Shown here: positions 1 to 6,139 of the stretch, piece after piece
How positions within the stretch are numbered: position 1 is the first letter of the stretch
Layout of the letters: each line of letters opens with the position of its first letter
IMG/VR virus record: IMGVR_UViG_3300022743_000014
Span: 1 to 29,823 of that record
DNA length: 29,823 nt
Source of the DNA: a virus
Direction: 5' to 3' (one strand)
The notes under the pieces: generated by a model
Seen by the model: the letters and a program-made list of their open reading frames with translations, nothing else
What the model was told of the DNA's origin: nothing
Databases searched by the model: none
Program-made: the position numbers and the translations under genes

Positions 1-209
1 GAATAATAGCGACCGAACTCATTCAACTCTTGTTTAGACTTGCATTCTTTTAGAATCGTAGTCGTAAAATCAAACCCATGTTCTACTAAGTGTGGTAACC
101 AATCTTTTCCAGATCCAGGATAAGTGTATGGATCTTGCTTGGATGTTTGTCCGAGATACCTTAACCCAGTCTTATTGTGGGTCTTCACATAGAGGTAATA
201 AATATTCAT
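1..209 (-). CDS. GIY-YIG-type endonuclease, partial
   Basis: The reading frame starts at the ATG complementary to 207-209 and runs off the left edge, so only the N-terminal 69 or so residues are visible. It begins MNIYYLYVKTHNKTG and continues GLRYLGQT, then DPYTYPGSGKDW. This is the arrangement of the GIY-YIG nuclease superfamily in its phage form (Y-x-Y near the N-terminus, then YLGQT in place of YVGxT). An AGGAG ribosome site lies 8 nt upstream on the minus strand (218-222). Phage members are often free-standing homing endonucleases of the Seg type, cutting related phage DNA and spreading by repair. The catalytic Arg/Glu region lies outside the window. It is transcribed divergently from the gene at 300. 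Confidence 0.75.
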   Translation of the reverse strand, partial: MNIYYLYVKTHNKTGLRYLGQTSKQDPYTYPGSGKDWLPHLVEHGFDFTTTILKECKSKQELNEFGRYY

Positions 210-286
210 GCTGATTGCTCCTGTTAAGCATTAGAGTAGTTGGGGGAATTCCAGCTCCGCGAACTACACTCTTATTTATCTTTTGG

Positions 287-294
287 GCTAAATA
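287..294 (+). promoter_or_regulatory. T4-late-like promoter (GCTAAATA)
   Basis: GCTAAATA shares the TAAATA core of the T4 late consensus TATAAATA and sits 5 nt before the ATG at 300. The same core lies 4-7 nt before the tagged genes at 9773, 21781 and 29637. The first two bases deviate, so alone it would be weak; the recurring position is the argument. Confidence 0.45.
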
Positions 295-299
295 TTTCT

Positions 300-677
300 A
301 TGAAGATATATGAAATAACAGAATCCTTGGAGTTTTCGCAACCAGCTCAACAGTTTAATACAGACTTTCGCCCAGACATGGAACTGGCTGAAGATGACTT
401 AGAAGAAGGGCCGGTTCTCGACAAAGCGAAGAAAGCAGTAGCAGTAGCAGGTGCAGCTATTGGTCTTGCTGCAATGGCCCCGCAAGCACATGCAGATACA
501 TCGTTTAATGCACGTGCCGGGGATGCAAAATACGCTCAAATGCAACAACTGCAAAACTCTTATTTCCAACAGTTTTTACAAGATGCCAAAGAGTCTGGTG
601 CACCGATCACAGCAGATTTGATTAGACGGTTGCGAACTAAAGCTCAGATGAAAGCAGTAGATCAACTATCGACTTGA
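300..677 (+). CDS. Tagged small protein with internal signal-peptide-like segment
   Basis: 125 residues from the ATG at 300. An in-frame start at 240 is possible, but MKIYEITE matches the N-termini of MKINEITE (14612) and MQIKEIITE (29637), so 300 is preferred. Residues 1-8 resemble the T4 capsid-targeting tag ending in [IL]-x-E. Residues 30-36 hold another such site (DLEE before G37). Straight after come a basic stretch (DKAKK, 41-45), a hydrophobic run (AVAVAGAAIGLAAM, 46-59) and APQAHA at 60-65, the exact layout of a Sec signal peptide. The C-terminal 60 residues are polar and helical (Gln/Lys-rich). I do not recognise a family. I infer a capsid-packed protein whose export signal is exposed after prohead cleavage. 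Confidence 0.75.
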   Translation: MKIYEITESLEFSQPAQQFNTDFRPDMELAEDDLEEGPVLDKAKKAVAVAGAAIGLAAMAPQAHADTSFNARAGDAKYAQMQQLQNSYFQQFLQDAKESGAPITADLIRRLRTKAQMKAVDQLST

Positions 678-682
678 ATTTG

Positions 683-1747
683 CTAAATTTGTAGATAGCT
701 TATAAACGCAGGCATAAAATACTCTGCATACCAATCCGTCCGCATGATGTGAGCATAATTGTGTTCACACGCCGGGCGGATTTTTTCTAATATGTCTTGT
801 TGATTTTGGGTTGCTAGATAACGCACTTGCTCAAGTGCCAAATCAAATCGCTGTGTTAATGGCTCAGTGCTGTCGTAGCTTTCGTCAATTACGTTTCCGA
901 AAGTTTTGAATCCGATGTTGCGCAGATTCTGTAAACTATGCTGACTACTGAGTGAAATAAACAATCGTTTGCCAAGAATTGGTTTGACTGTCTTTTCTGT
1001 GTAAAAGGTATAGTGATTGCTATAACTTGTTTCTGCCACAAGACTGTATGCAGATTCATTGTAGATTTCAATGGGCACAATCTGACTTAAACTCATTCTG
1101 TATCCATGATAGTTCACACGATCAACTGTCCATTCTACTGGTTTCTCAAGCACTAGCCCATTGCTTTCCCAACGCCACCTCTCTGGATCATCAAACTCAC
1201 AATCGTGAGTGTCCAAGTAAGTGACTACATTCTTTTCACGGTCTAGTTGCTGATATGCAATATCTCTGTGAAATTTCTTTCTGCCCAATAACGCATCAAA
1301 CATCTTGGGTTTTCTAACAAATGGTTGTAGTTGGTTGGTCAGTAACTGTGGACGTTCATGTTTGTAAAAGTGAACTGTGGTACTGAACCAATCATAGAAC
1401 TTGTGAACTGGACTGTGTTCAAGCTGCCAATTAAAGTCACCACAGATAAAGTAGCTGATTTGTCTGTTGTCATTGCGTTCAACAAACTCAACAGTGCGGT
1501 CATGTAATTCACTCATTAAGATGAGTACATGGTCACAGTGCGCTAGTAAATCTCTTACTGTGCTGTCAAATGCGCTATCAACGGGATAAGGCATTTGAAA
1601 ACACGCAACTTTGCGTGGATGCTTGCTGGCTTTGAAACTATCAATGTCTGTGTAAACTTCAATTGCATGAGTGAGCCAACACTTGGTAAAGTGAAAATGG
1701 AAAAGGGCGTCTGTAGCCTGAGTTACAAACACCCCTGTCTTCTGCAT
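683..1747 (-). CDS. Glycosyltransferase-like phage protein
   Basis: 354 residues from the ATG at 1747; a TTG at 1753, directly after the upstream stop, would add two residues. The C-terminal third carries FYTEKTVKPILGKR, then LRNIGFKTFGNVIDESYD. This EKT-x-KPI followed by GFxTFxxxIDExYD pattern recurs in viral proteins related to fucosyltransferase/exostosin-type glycosyltransferases, where EKT-KPI is near the nucleotide-sugar site. The N-terminal half is rich in aromatic residues and His and shows no obvious domain. It is translated directly behind the H1-like gene (7 nt apart), so the two form a minus-strand pair. A sugar-modifying role on DNA, virion or host surface is possible; the substrate cannot be read from sequence. 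Confidence 0.6.
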   Translation of the reverse strand: MQKTGVFVTQATDALFHFHFTKCWLTHAIEVYTDIDSFKASKHPRKVACFQMPYPVDSAFDSTVRDLLAHCDHVLILMSELHDRTVEFVERNDNRQISYFICGDFNWQLEHSPVHKFYDWFSTTVHFYKHERPQLLTNQLQPFVRKPKMFDALLGRKKFHRDIAYQQLDREKNVVTYLDTHDCEFDDPERWRWESNGLVLEKPVEWTVDRVNYHGYRMSLSQIVPIEIYNESAYSLVAETSYSNHYTFYTEKTVKPILGKRLFISLSSQHSLQNLRNIGFKTFGNVIDESYDSTEPLTQRFDLALEQVRYLATQNQQDILEKIRPACEHNYAHIMRTDWYAEYFMPAFISYLQI

Positions 1748-1753
1748 GATCAA

Positions 1754-2065
1754 TTACTTGGTTGCAGTCTTCTTAGCTTTAGCTGCTGGCTTCTTTGCAG
1801 TTGCCTTAGCTGGTGCTTTCTTTGCTGGTTTAGCAGCTGGTTTCTTGGCCGCAGTTGGCTTAGCAACGCGAGGCTTTTTAGCCGGCTTAGTAGTTTCAGA
1901 AATCACCTCCTTTGCAGGCTCAGCTACTGGGGTAGATTCCTGAGCAGGTGTCTCAACTACTGTAGACACGGGTTCGACTGTTGCAGCCTTCTTTGGTTTG
2001 TGAGTGACAATAACTACCAAAACCAATAGACCCAAAAGGGCTAAACTGATTGTTAAAAAATCCAT
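1754..2065 (-). CDS. Membrane-anchored histone-H1-like Lys/Ala/Pro protein
   Basis: 103 residues. The start at 2065 (MDFLTISLALL) is chosen over 2083 because AGGAGAT lies 7 nt before it. Residues 4-22 form one strongly hydrophobic helix, followed by HKPKKAA and a Pro/Glu/Thr linker (about 27-60). The last 40 residues are a Lys-Pro-Ala repeat of histone H1/AlgP type (KKPAAKPAKKAPAK), expected to bind DNA or another polyanion. I infer a membrane-tethered, cytoplasm-facing basic tail. Low complexity makes homology claims weak. It precedes the glycosyltransferase-like gene on the same strand and is divergent from the phasin-like gene at 2238. Confidence 0.7.
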   Translation of the reverse strand: MDFLTISLALLGLLVLVVIVTHKPKKAATVEPVSTVVETPAQESTPVAEPAKEVISETTKPAKKPRVAKPTAAKKPAAKPAKKAPAKATAKKPAAKAKKTATK

Positions 2066-2142
2066 TCTTTGATCTCCTTGCAAGTTTGAATGTACAGTTA
2101 TTTAATTAGAGACCACTGTCTAGTAAAAATTTCCCATCTTTG

Positions 2143-2171
2143 TTGCAGTGCAGCATAAGTAAATATATAAT
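2143..2171 (+). promoter_or_regulatory. sigma70-type promoter for phasin-like gene
   Basis: TTGCAG (2143-2148), 17 nt, TATAAT (2166-2171). It lacks the AATGATTTTGGTTG spacer of the early promoter series. It leaves a leader of about 60 nt before the ATG at 2238. Confidence 0.65.
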
Positions 2172-2237
2172 AGGACATAAGATGCTGCATAGGGCAGGTC
2201 TTATAAAATCGTAAACTCGCTTAATAAGGAGAAATAC

Positions 2238-2507
2238 ATGTTTACACTTGACACCGCAATCGACTTCATCCAAACTGGCAAAAAGAACTTTGTCAACACG
2301 GTTTTCGCAAACCAAGAAAAGGTCGCAGAAGCTCTTAACCAATTTGTTGATGCACAAACTGCATACACAAAGGGCGCAGTTAAAGCTGGTACTGACGTTG
2401 CAACTAAGTTGTCCAGCGAAGCTGTTAAGGCAGCTCAAGAAGTCTCTAAGTTTGATTACTCTAAGGCTTACACTCAGTTCACTGAGTCTTTCAAAGCCAA
2501 GAAGTAA
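2238..2507 (+). CDS. Phasin-like small helical protein
   Basis: 89 residues, start supported by AAGGAGA 7 nt upstream. The sequence MFTLDTAIDFIQTGKKNFVN, followed by AEALNQFVDAQTAYTKGAVKAG and a C-terminal amphipathic stretch (EAVKAAQEVSKFDYSKAYTQ), is Ala/Lys/Gln-rich, Cys-free and fully helical in appearance, like the phasin family that coats polyhydroxyalkanoate granules. It is shorter than many phasins (often 110-190 residues). Any amphipathic coiled-coil protein could look similar, so the assignment is tentative. It is monocistronic: its own promoter upstream and a strong terminator 24 nt after the stop, suggesting abundant independent expression. Confidence 0.6.
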   Translation: MFTLDTAIDFIQTGKKNFVNTVFANQEKVAEALNQFVDAQTAYTKGAVKAGTDVATKLSSEAVKAAQEVSKFDYSKAYTQFTESFKAKK

Positions 2508-2530
2508 TTTACTTTAATCCCCAATCTAAA

Positions 2531-2550
2531 CCCGCTTCGGCGGGTTTTTT
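2531..2550 (+). terminator. Rho-independent terminator
   Basis: CCCGC, loop TTCG, GCGGG, then six T. A tight tetraloop hairpin ending the phasin-like transcript. Confidence 0.9.
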
Positions 2551-2554
2551 ATTT

Positions 2555-2562
2555 TATAAATA
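2555..2562 (+). promoter_or_regulatory. T4-type late promoter TATAAATA
   Basis: Exact TATAAATA followed by CAT, directly after the terminator and 19 nt before the ATG at 2582. Matches the T4 late consensus. Confidence 0.65.
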
Positions 2563-2581
2563 CATAAAATGAGGATTCGGA

Positions 2582-2986
2582 ATGCAAGTAGAATACAAAC
2601 GTATTGATGGTACAGTAATAGTTTTCAGTGCCAATACTAAAATTTTTACCAAGACACACGTGGGCAGTATTATTCCCGGAGTAACAACACCTGAGCATAT
2701 TGCTAAATTAGAAGCTCTCCCAGACGCCAAAATTTTGGTAAAGCTACAGACAATCAACGGAGTTCCAAACGTGCCAGTCAAAGTGTTTGTAGTCACCAGC
2801 GAAGTGTATGTAACTGACTATGGTTTACATATTTGGGCTGGCGAACGACTTACACAAGCAGAGCAAGTTGCATTTGCTGCACAAGTCAACAACCCCATTA
2901 AAGTAAGACCAGACAACGAAAATCCGGGATTCTTGCATTGGTGGCAACGATATATCACAGATCCAAACGTGAAAGTCACTGAATAA
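2582..2986 (+). CDS. Unknown protein, late-promoter gene
   Basis: 134 residues, starting after GAGGA 8 nt upstream. It begins MQVEYKRIDGTVIVFSANTK and is rich in beta-forming Val/Ile/Thr stretches (KILVKLQTINGVPNVPVKVF, about 50-69), with an aromatic C-terminal part (FLHWWQRYI, about 117-125). There is no signal peptide or membrane helix. I recognise no family. It stands alone between two terminators and behind an exact TATAAATA box, so a late, possibly structural or virion-associated role is the best inference. Confidence 0.7.
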   Translation: MQVEYKRIDGTVIVFSANTKIFTKTHVGSIIPGVTTPEHIAKLEALPDAKILVKLQTINGVPNVPVKVFVVTSEVYVTDYGLHIWAGERLTQAEQVAFAAQVNNPIKVRPDNENPGFLHWWQRYITDPNVKVTE

Positions 2987-2992
2987 ATTTAC

Positions 2993-3024
2993 AAAACCGT
3001 TGTTTTTATACAACGGTTTTTATT
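2993..3024 (+). terminator. Rho-independent terminator
   Basis: AAAACCGTTGT, loop TTTTAT, ACAACGGTTTT, then TATTT. The 11-bp perfect stem with A-run and T-run could work in both directions. Confidence 0.85.
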
Positions 3025-3052
3025 TGGGGTTTAATGATTTTGGTTGTATAAT
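3024..3052 (+). promoter_or_regulatory. Early-series promoter, leaderless type
   Basis: Weak -35 TTGGGG (3024-3029), the conserved 17-nt spacer ending AATGATTTTGGTTG, TATAAT (3047-3052). Only 6 nt separate the -10 box from the ATG at 3059. Confidence 0.75.
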
Positions 3053-3058
3053 ACATAC

Positions 3059-3349
3059 ATGAAACAAATTATCGCAATCTGTATCCTAGTTGCAATCGCT
3101 GGCACGGCCCAAGCTAAGGGCGGTGGTGGAGGTGGTGGCGGTCATGGTAGTTCGGGTGGACATGCTAGTTCAAGCTCGGGTCACGCTACTTCTGCACCAG
3201 CAAAAAGTACTACTAGCTCGTCAAGTAAAAGTACTAGCACTGCTCCTGTAAACGAAACTACTAATCGCAGCAGCTGGTTTCCTTTCTGGGGCGGCAGTCA
3301 TGGATCTACACCTGCTTGCGATAAAAACAAAGACAAAAATTGCAAATAA
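3059..3349 (+). CDS. Secreted Gly/Ser-rich protein
   Basis: 96 residues. The in-frame TTG at 3044 lies inside the promoter -10 region, so the ATG at 3059 is the start. Residues 1-19 (MKQIIAICILVAIAGTAQA) are a textbook Sec signal peptide with AQA cleavage. A poly-Gly/His stretch, a Ser/Thr/Ala-rich low-complexity middle (about 30-70) and a short WFPFWGG segment follow; the tail has two Cys (CDKNKDKNC). No enzyme motif. An exported, flexible protein acting in the periplasm or outside the cell is inferred. The ATG is where transcription should begin, so the mRNA is probably leaderless. Confidence 0.75.
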   Translation: MKQIIAICILVAIAGTAQAKGGGGGGGGHGSSGGHASSSSGHATSAPAKSTTSSSSKSTSTAPVNETTNRSSWFPFWGGSHGSTPACDKNKDKNCK

Positions 3350-3352
3350 CGG

Positions 3353-3381
3353 TTGACATTTTAATCATCTGGTTGTAGAAT
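3353..3381 (+). promoter_or_regulatory. Early-series promoter variant
   Basis: TTGACA (3353-3358), 17-nt spacer TTTTAATCATCTGGTTG, TAGAAT (3376-3381). The spacer is a diverged copy of the repeated early-promoter spacer. Confidence 0.8.
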
Positions 3382-3401
3382 ACAATTTTGAGGACAAACA
3401 A

Positions 3402-3728
3402 ATGAGCATTCTTTATCGCGGCAATCGCCCACTGATTTCGTTTGATGTTGACAATGCAGAGCACCGCAAATGGTACGCAGAATTTGTTAAATATAACACT
3501 TGGGGTAAATGTCCCGTACGCTTCTTGTCAGAAAGTTTGGATCAAGACTTAGTAACACATATCAACGGGAAGATGTTGAGTTACTATATCAAACAGGAAT
3601 TTGGAAATGGAAAAGCTAAAACTAAAAATCAAACAAAACCCAAATCCAAGAGCACACCACGTGTTGTTCGCCGAGAACAGCCCGTTCAAGCAAAAGGTAG
3701 TAAAATCAAAGCTACAGTATCAGCGTAA
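3402..3728 (+). CDS. Unknown protein with basic C-terminal tail
   Basis: 108 residues; GAGGA 8 nt before the ATG. The N-terminal 70 residues look globular (MSILYRGNRPLISFDVDNAE, then HRKWYAEFVKYNTWGKCPVRF). From about residue 71 on the chain is a highly basic, Lys/Ser/Pro-rich tail (KAKTKNQTKPKSKS, RVVRREQ), which suggests nucleic-acid or membrane-surface contact. I do not recognise the family. It has its own promoter and begins a run of small genes read through to 4793. Confidence 0.7.
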   Translation: MSILYRGNRPLISFDVDNAEHRKWYAEFVKYNTWGKCPVRFLSESLDQDLVTHINGKMLSYYIKQEFGNGKAKTKNQTKPKSKSTPRVVRREQPVQAKGSKIKATVSA

Positions 3729-3754
3729 CCCAAAACATCGTAAGGGCAATGACC

Positions 3755-4000
3755 ATGAATGAACATGACCGCAACAATCTGCACTTCATTCTTTCTTTGA
3801 AAGATCCAGAAGATTGGGAAGCATGGGCAGAGACACTGAGCGAAGATGACTTGCGCTATGCTTTGGAATTGATTAAAACTGCACAAGCAGAGGGTCTTGT
3901 GCAGATGATGGAACTGCAGGAAGCAATGCAAGCAGAAGATGGCTTGGATTGTTCAGAGGCAAACGATTTTATCAACCGCGTCAAAAAGGAGTCCCTATGA
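3755..4000 (+). CDS. Small acidic helical protein
   Basis: 81 residues from the second of two in-frame ATGs. The start at 3755 is chosen because AAGGG at 3742-3746 is 8 nt away, against 2 nt for the ATG at 3749. Rich in Glu/Asp/Leu (DPEDWEAWAETLSEDDLRYA, then LIKTAQAEGLVQMMELQEAM), so almost certainly all-helical. Function unknown. Its stop overlaps the next start (ATGA). Confidence 0.65.
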   Translation: MNEHDRNNLHFILSLKDPEDWEAWAETLSEDDLRYALELIKTAQAEGLVQMMELQEAMQAEDGLDCSEANDFINRVKKESL

Positions 4001-4152
4001 ACGCACAAGTGGAACGCTTCGCCAACGAAGCAATCTTTACCCTTCAATTCAACACTCGCGAGGCAGTGAACTATGTTCGCCGCAATGCGCAGGTGACAGA
4101 GGCCCAAGCAGTCAAGGCCATCAAAGAGACTGTAACATTCCATAAACGCTAA
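3997..4152 (+). CDS. Small unknown protein, 51 residues
   Basis: Starts at ATG 3997, overlapping the upstream stop, with AAAGGAG 6 nt before it. An in-frame upstream ATG at 3949 is rejected because it lies deep in the previous gene. Sequence MNAQVERFANEAIFTLQFNT, then VTEAQAVKAIKETVTFHKR. Looks like a short helix-turn-helix-length fold but carries no recognisable motif. Function unknown. Confidence 0.6.
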   Translation: MNAQVERFANEAIFTLQFNTREAVNYVRRNAQVTEAQAVKAIKETVTFHKR

Positions 4153-4155
4153 TCC

Positions 4156-4404
4156 ATGTGTCTGCTTATAGCAGTCATGATGGGGTGGTCAGACTGCTTG
4201 CCGACATATCGTCCTTATTATCAGGAGTTGTGGGAAGTTTATGGCCCCACTCCTGATTGTATCAATCGTGATCGCCACATTCATTACATGCGAGAACTAA
4301 AAACTGTTCGTGTTCGCAGTGATGATTCAGTCACGTTGGTGCAATATGATCGTGCGTTGGATTTGTATATTGAAAGACTAGAATGGTACTGCAAAGATCG
4401 TTGA
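4156..4404 (+). CDS. Small unknown protein upstream of lipoprotein
   Basis: 82 residues, start 3 nt after the previous stop, no clear ribosome site, so translation is probably coupled. The first eight residues (MCLLIAVM) are hydrophobic. A later start at the MMGWSDCLPTYR methionines is possible. The body is aromatic and charged (YRPYYQELWEVYGPTPDC, RDRHIHYMRELK). The last 22 nt overlap the lipoprotein gene in another frame. An Rz/Rz1-like spanin pair comes to mind from the overlap, but there is no strong N-terminal membrane anchor with coiled coil, so I do not claim it. Confidence 0.55.
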   Translation: MCLLIAVMMGWSDCLPTYRPYYQELWEVYGPTPDCINRDRHIHYMRELKTVRVRSDDSVTLVQYDRALDLYIERLEWYCKDR

Positions 4405-4793
4405 TCACGCTAGCGGCGCTATCCCTGAGTGCGTGTAGCACAGCTTTTTGGTATACACCAACTCCGCATCAAGTCGCATTTCAAGACTTGAACTATTTTA
4501 AGTGGGACTGTGGCCACTCAAAAGAACAGATGGCATTTTTGCAACAACAGCTTGCAATGACAAGTCCGTTTCCAAGTGATGCACCTCGTCGTGCTATCAT
4601 CTATAAGAACATGAATGAAATGAAAATGTACTGCCCAAGAACTGCACGAACTGTGCCGATTGGATGTACTCATGTTCGTGAAGATATGACAAATGGTTCA
4701 GCGCAGGCCACTGTTTGTAATAGTAATGGCAAACTCGGGCCTGCCGAGCGTCCTGTGATCAATCGTTGGGATCCATTGGTTGAAACCAAGTAA
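4383..4793 (+). CDS. Putative lipoprotein
   Basis: 136 residues. MVLQRSLITLAALSLSACST is a lipoprotein signal with lipobox LSAC, Cys18 being the lipidated residue. The mature part has Cys at several positions (DCGHSKEQ, MKMYCPRTAR, IGCTHV, TVCNSN), which suggests disulfides in the periplasm. It overlaps the preceding gene by 22 nt. A phage lipoprotein may block superinfection or alter the envelope, or may serve in lysis; the sequence does not decide. No known domain recognised. Confidence 0.7.
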   Translation: MVLQRSLITLAALSLSACSTAFWYTPTPHQVAFQDLNYFKWDCGHSKEQMAFLQQQLAMTSPFPSDAPRRAIIYKNMNEMKMYCPRTARTVPIGCTHVREDMTNGSAQATVCNSNGKLGPAERPVINRWDPLVETK

Positions 4794-4797
4794 GTCC

Positions 4798-4826
4798 TTG
4801 ACTCAAAAATAAAACGGTGATATACT
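4798..4826 (+). promoter_or_regulatory. sigma70-type promoter
   Basis: TTGACT (4798-4803), 17 nt, TATACT (4821-4826), followed by AAGGAG before the ATG at 4860. The spacer is unlike the early-series spacer. Confidence 0.75.
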
Positions 4827-4859
4827 ATCACTATCTTTAATCCACGCAAGGAGAATCAA

Positions 4860-5561
4860 ATGCGTAATCTGTTAGTTTGTTTGGCCGTATTAAGTTTGGC
4901 GGCATGTAGTACAACCCAACCTCAGCCAGTGGTTCAACCGCAAGCACAGGTACAACAAGTGCAACCAGCACAAGTTCCTGGAACTAGTATTCCAGATTGG
5001 TTCGTAGATGTACCCAAGAGTGAAGACTATTTGTTCAGCGTCGGTGATGGTGTCAGTGGTAGTGTAAGTGGTGCACTGGGCAATGCTCGCGCCAATGCTT
5101 TTGAGGGCATCTGTCAGGGCGCTGGAGGCACTGTTCGCAGTCAAACTAAAGTCTTCCGACAAGACACTGAGAACAACAGCACAAGTATCAGCACTACAGC
5201 AATTCGCAACTTTTGTGCAGACGTAAGCGTGGCTGGAGCGACAGTTGACAAGTCCAAGATCGTTGTAGAAAACGGGCGTTATCATGCTTATGTCTTGGTT
5301 TCGTTGCCCTTGGGTGATAAGAACAAAGTCACAAAAGCACAGCGAGAGCAAGCCCGCGATAATGCAGTCAAGACTACAGCAGAACGCGAGTTCCGTGAAC
5401 TGGATCAATTGAATGACAAATCAAAGGCCCCAGTCAGCGAGTCGTCAAGTCGTGTTGAAGGTATTACATTGATGCCAGTAGACAATGAAGAATACAAGCG
5501 CAAGCGTGATGAAGCTCTGCAAAAACCAGGTGCAGTCATCGGTCAATCAGTAGTACGATAA
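4860..5561 (+). CDS. LPP20-like lipoprotein
   Basis: 233 residues. MRNLLVCLAVLSLAACSTTQ is a lipoprotein signal (lipobox LAAC, Cys16). A Gln/Pro/Val-rich linker follows (about 20-40), then IPDWFVDVPKSEDYLFSVG and ARANAFEGICQGAGGTVRSQ. The P-x-W-[FY]...P...Y-[LI]-x-[AS]-V-G pattern and repeated Ala-rich helix are typical of the LPP20 lipoprotein family of Gram-negative outer membranes, whose role is poorly known. The C-terminal part is charged and probably helical (ARDNAVKTTAEREFRELDQ). It is monocistronic, with its own promoter and terminator, and may have been acquired from a host. Outer-membrane or periplasmic action is expected. Confidence 0.7.
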   Translation: MRNLLVCLAVLSLAACSTTQPQPVVQPQAQVQQVQPAQVPGTSIPDWFVDVPKSEDYLFSVGDGVSGSVSGALGNARANAFEGICQGAGGTVRSQTKVFRQDTENNSTSISTTAIRNFCADVSVAGATVDKSKIVVENGRYHAYVLVSLPLGDKNKVTKAQREQARDNAVKTTAEREFRELDQLNDKSKAPVSESSSRVEGITLMPVDNEEYKRKRDEALQKPGAVIGQSVVR

Positions 5562-5578
5562 ACAGCATACTTAATAAG

Positions 5579-5621
5579 CCCCCGCGACTGTCTTAAATAC
5601 TGACAGTTAGCGGGGGTTTTT
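5579..5621 (+). terminator. Rho-independent terminator overlapping next start
   Basis: CCCCCGC GACTGTC, loop, GACAGTTA GCGGGGG, then five T. A long strong hairpin. The 3' arm GCGGGGG lies just before the GTG at 5623, so terminator and a possible ribosome site share sequence. Confidence 0.9.
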
Positions 5622-5622
5622 C

Positions 5623-6120
5623 GTGCCTAGACCAAATCCGATTCGTAGAATGATGGAAGCGCCACTTCCAAGTATTACAGAGCAACGTTATAAAGTGTTT
5701 CGCCCAAACGAGCTAGACATTATATACGCATATAATACAATCAACAGGCACGTATTCAAAAACCAATTACGCAGACCCGACATACGCACGGGAAGAGTAA
5801 ATCGTGCATGGGGCGAATGTGCTTGGCATTGGGACGAACAGGCCAGTGGTTCGTACTGTGATCTTTGGGTAGCTGATAAATGGTTTTGTCAGCAATGGTT
5901 TCTAAATGTACTTGCTCATGAAATGGTTCACCAATGGCAGTGGGACATTTATCGCTGGGAGCATCAAGAGATTTACGGTCGTGACCCAAACACTCAGACC
6001 AGCGGACATGGGCCCAGCTTTCATTGCTGGCGTGACGAATTTGAATATTATGGACTCAATCTCAAAGGTTGGTTCAGAACTAAAAAGTGGTTCAAATATC
6101 AAGACTTTACAAAGTGCTGA
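5623..6120 (+). CDS. SprT-like zinc metalloprotease
   Basis: 165 residues from GTG 5623, or about 155 from ATG 5653. NELDIIYAYNTINRHVFKNQL (residues 29-49) is the typical N-terminal SprT helix. The active site is H99-E100-M-V-H103 with the third zinc ligand at H129 in SGHGPSF. Lone SprT-like proteases (Spartan/SprT family) cut DNA-bound or unfolded proteins; in phages the target is unknown. The C-terminus (FRTKKWFKYQDFTKC) contains the -35 box of the next gene's promoter. Residues 17-20 (SITE) resemble the [IL]-x-E site of tagged proteins, but they are not N-terminal, so I give this no weight. Confidence 0.8.
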   Translation: MPRPNPIRRMMEAPLPSITEQRYKVFRPNELDIIYAYNTINRHVFKNQLRRPDIRTGRVNRAWGECAWHWDEQASGSYCDLWVADKWFCQQWFLNVLAHEMVHQWQWDIYRWEHQEIYGRDPNTQTSGHGPSFHCWRDEFEYYGLNLKGWFRTKKWFKYQDFTKC

Positions 6121-6139
6121 GTTCTTGCTATAATAGCAA
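6106..6139 (+). promoter_or_regulatory. Promoter with palindromic -10, leaderless type
   Basis: TTTACA (6106-6111), 17 nt, TATAAT (6129-6134), ATG only 5 nt later. The -10 is the centre of a perfect palindrome TTGCTATAATAGCAA (6125-6139) that touches the start codon. It looks like an operator and a leaderless start combined. There is no ribosome site. Confidence 0.7.

Noticed and set aside
240-299. Upstream in-frame start extending the 300 gene
   Set aside because: It crosses the late-like box and gives a start unlike the MKIxE relatives.
1595-2029. Plus-strand frame of 144 codons
   Set aside because: Shadow of the two minus-strand genes; its Cys/Ser/Leu-rich composition is the antisense of the Lys-Ala-Pro repeat.
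3044-3058. TTG starts spanning -10 boxes (also 17602 and 21039)
   Set aside because: These codons are TTGTATAAT, i.e. promoter sequence; translation there would need transcription from further upstream.
4156-4793. Rz/Rz1 spanin pair
   Set aside because: The overlap and lipoprotein fit, but the first protein lacks a strong membrane anchor with coiled coil and the lipoprotein is long and Cys-rich.
4890-5408. Minus-strand frame of 172 codons
   Set aside because: Opposite strand of the LPP20-like gene, no ribosome site, biased composition.
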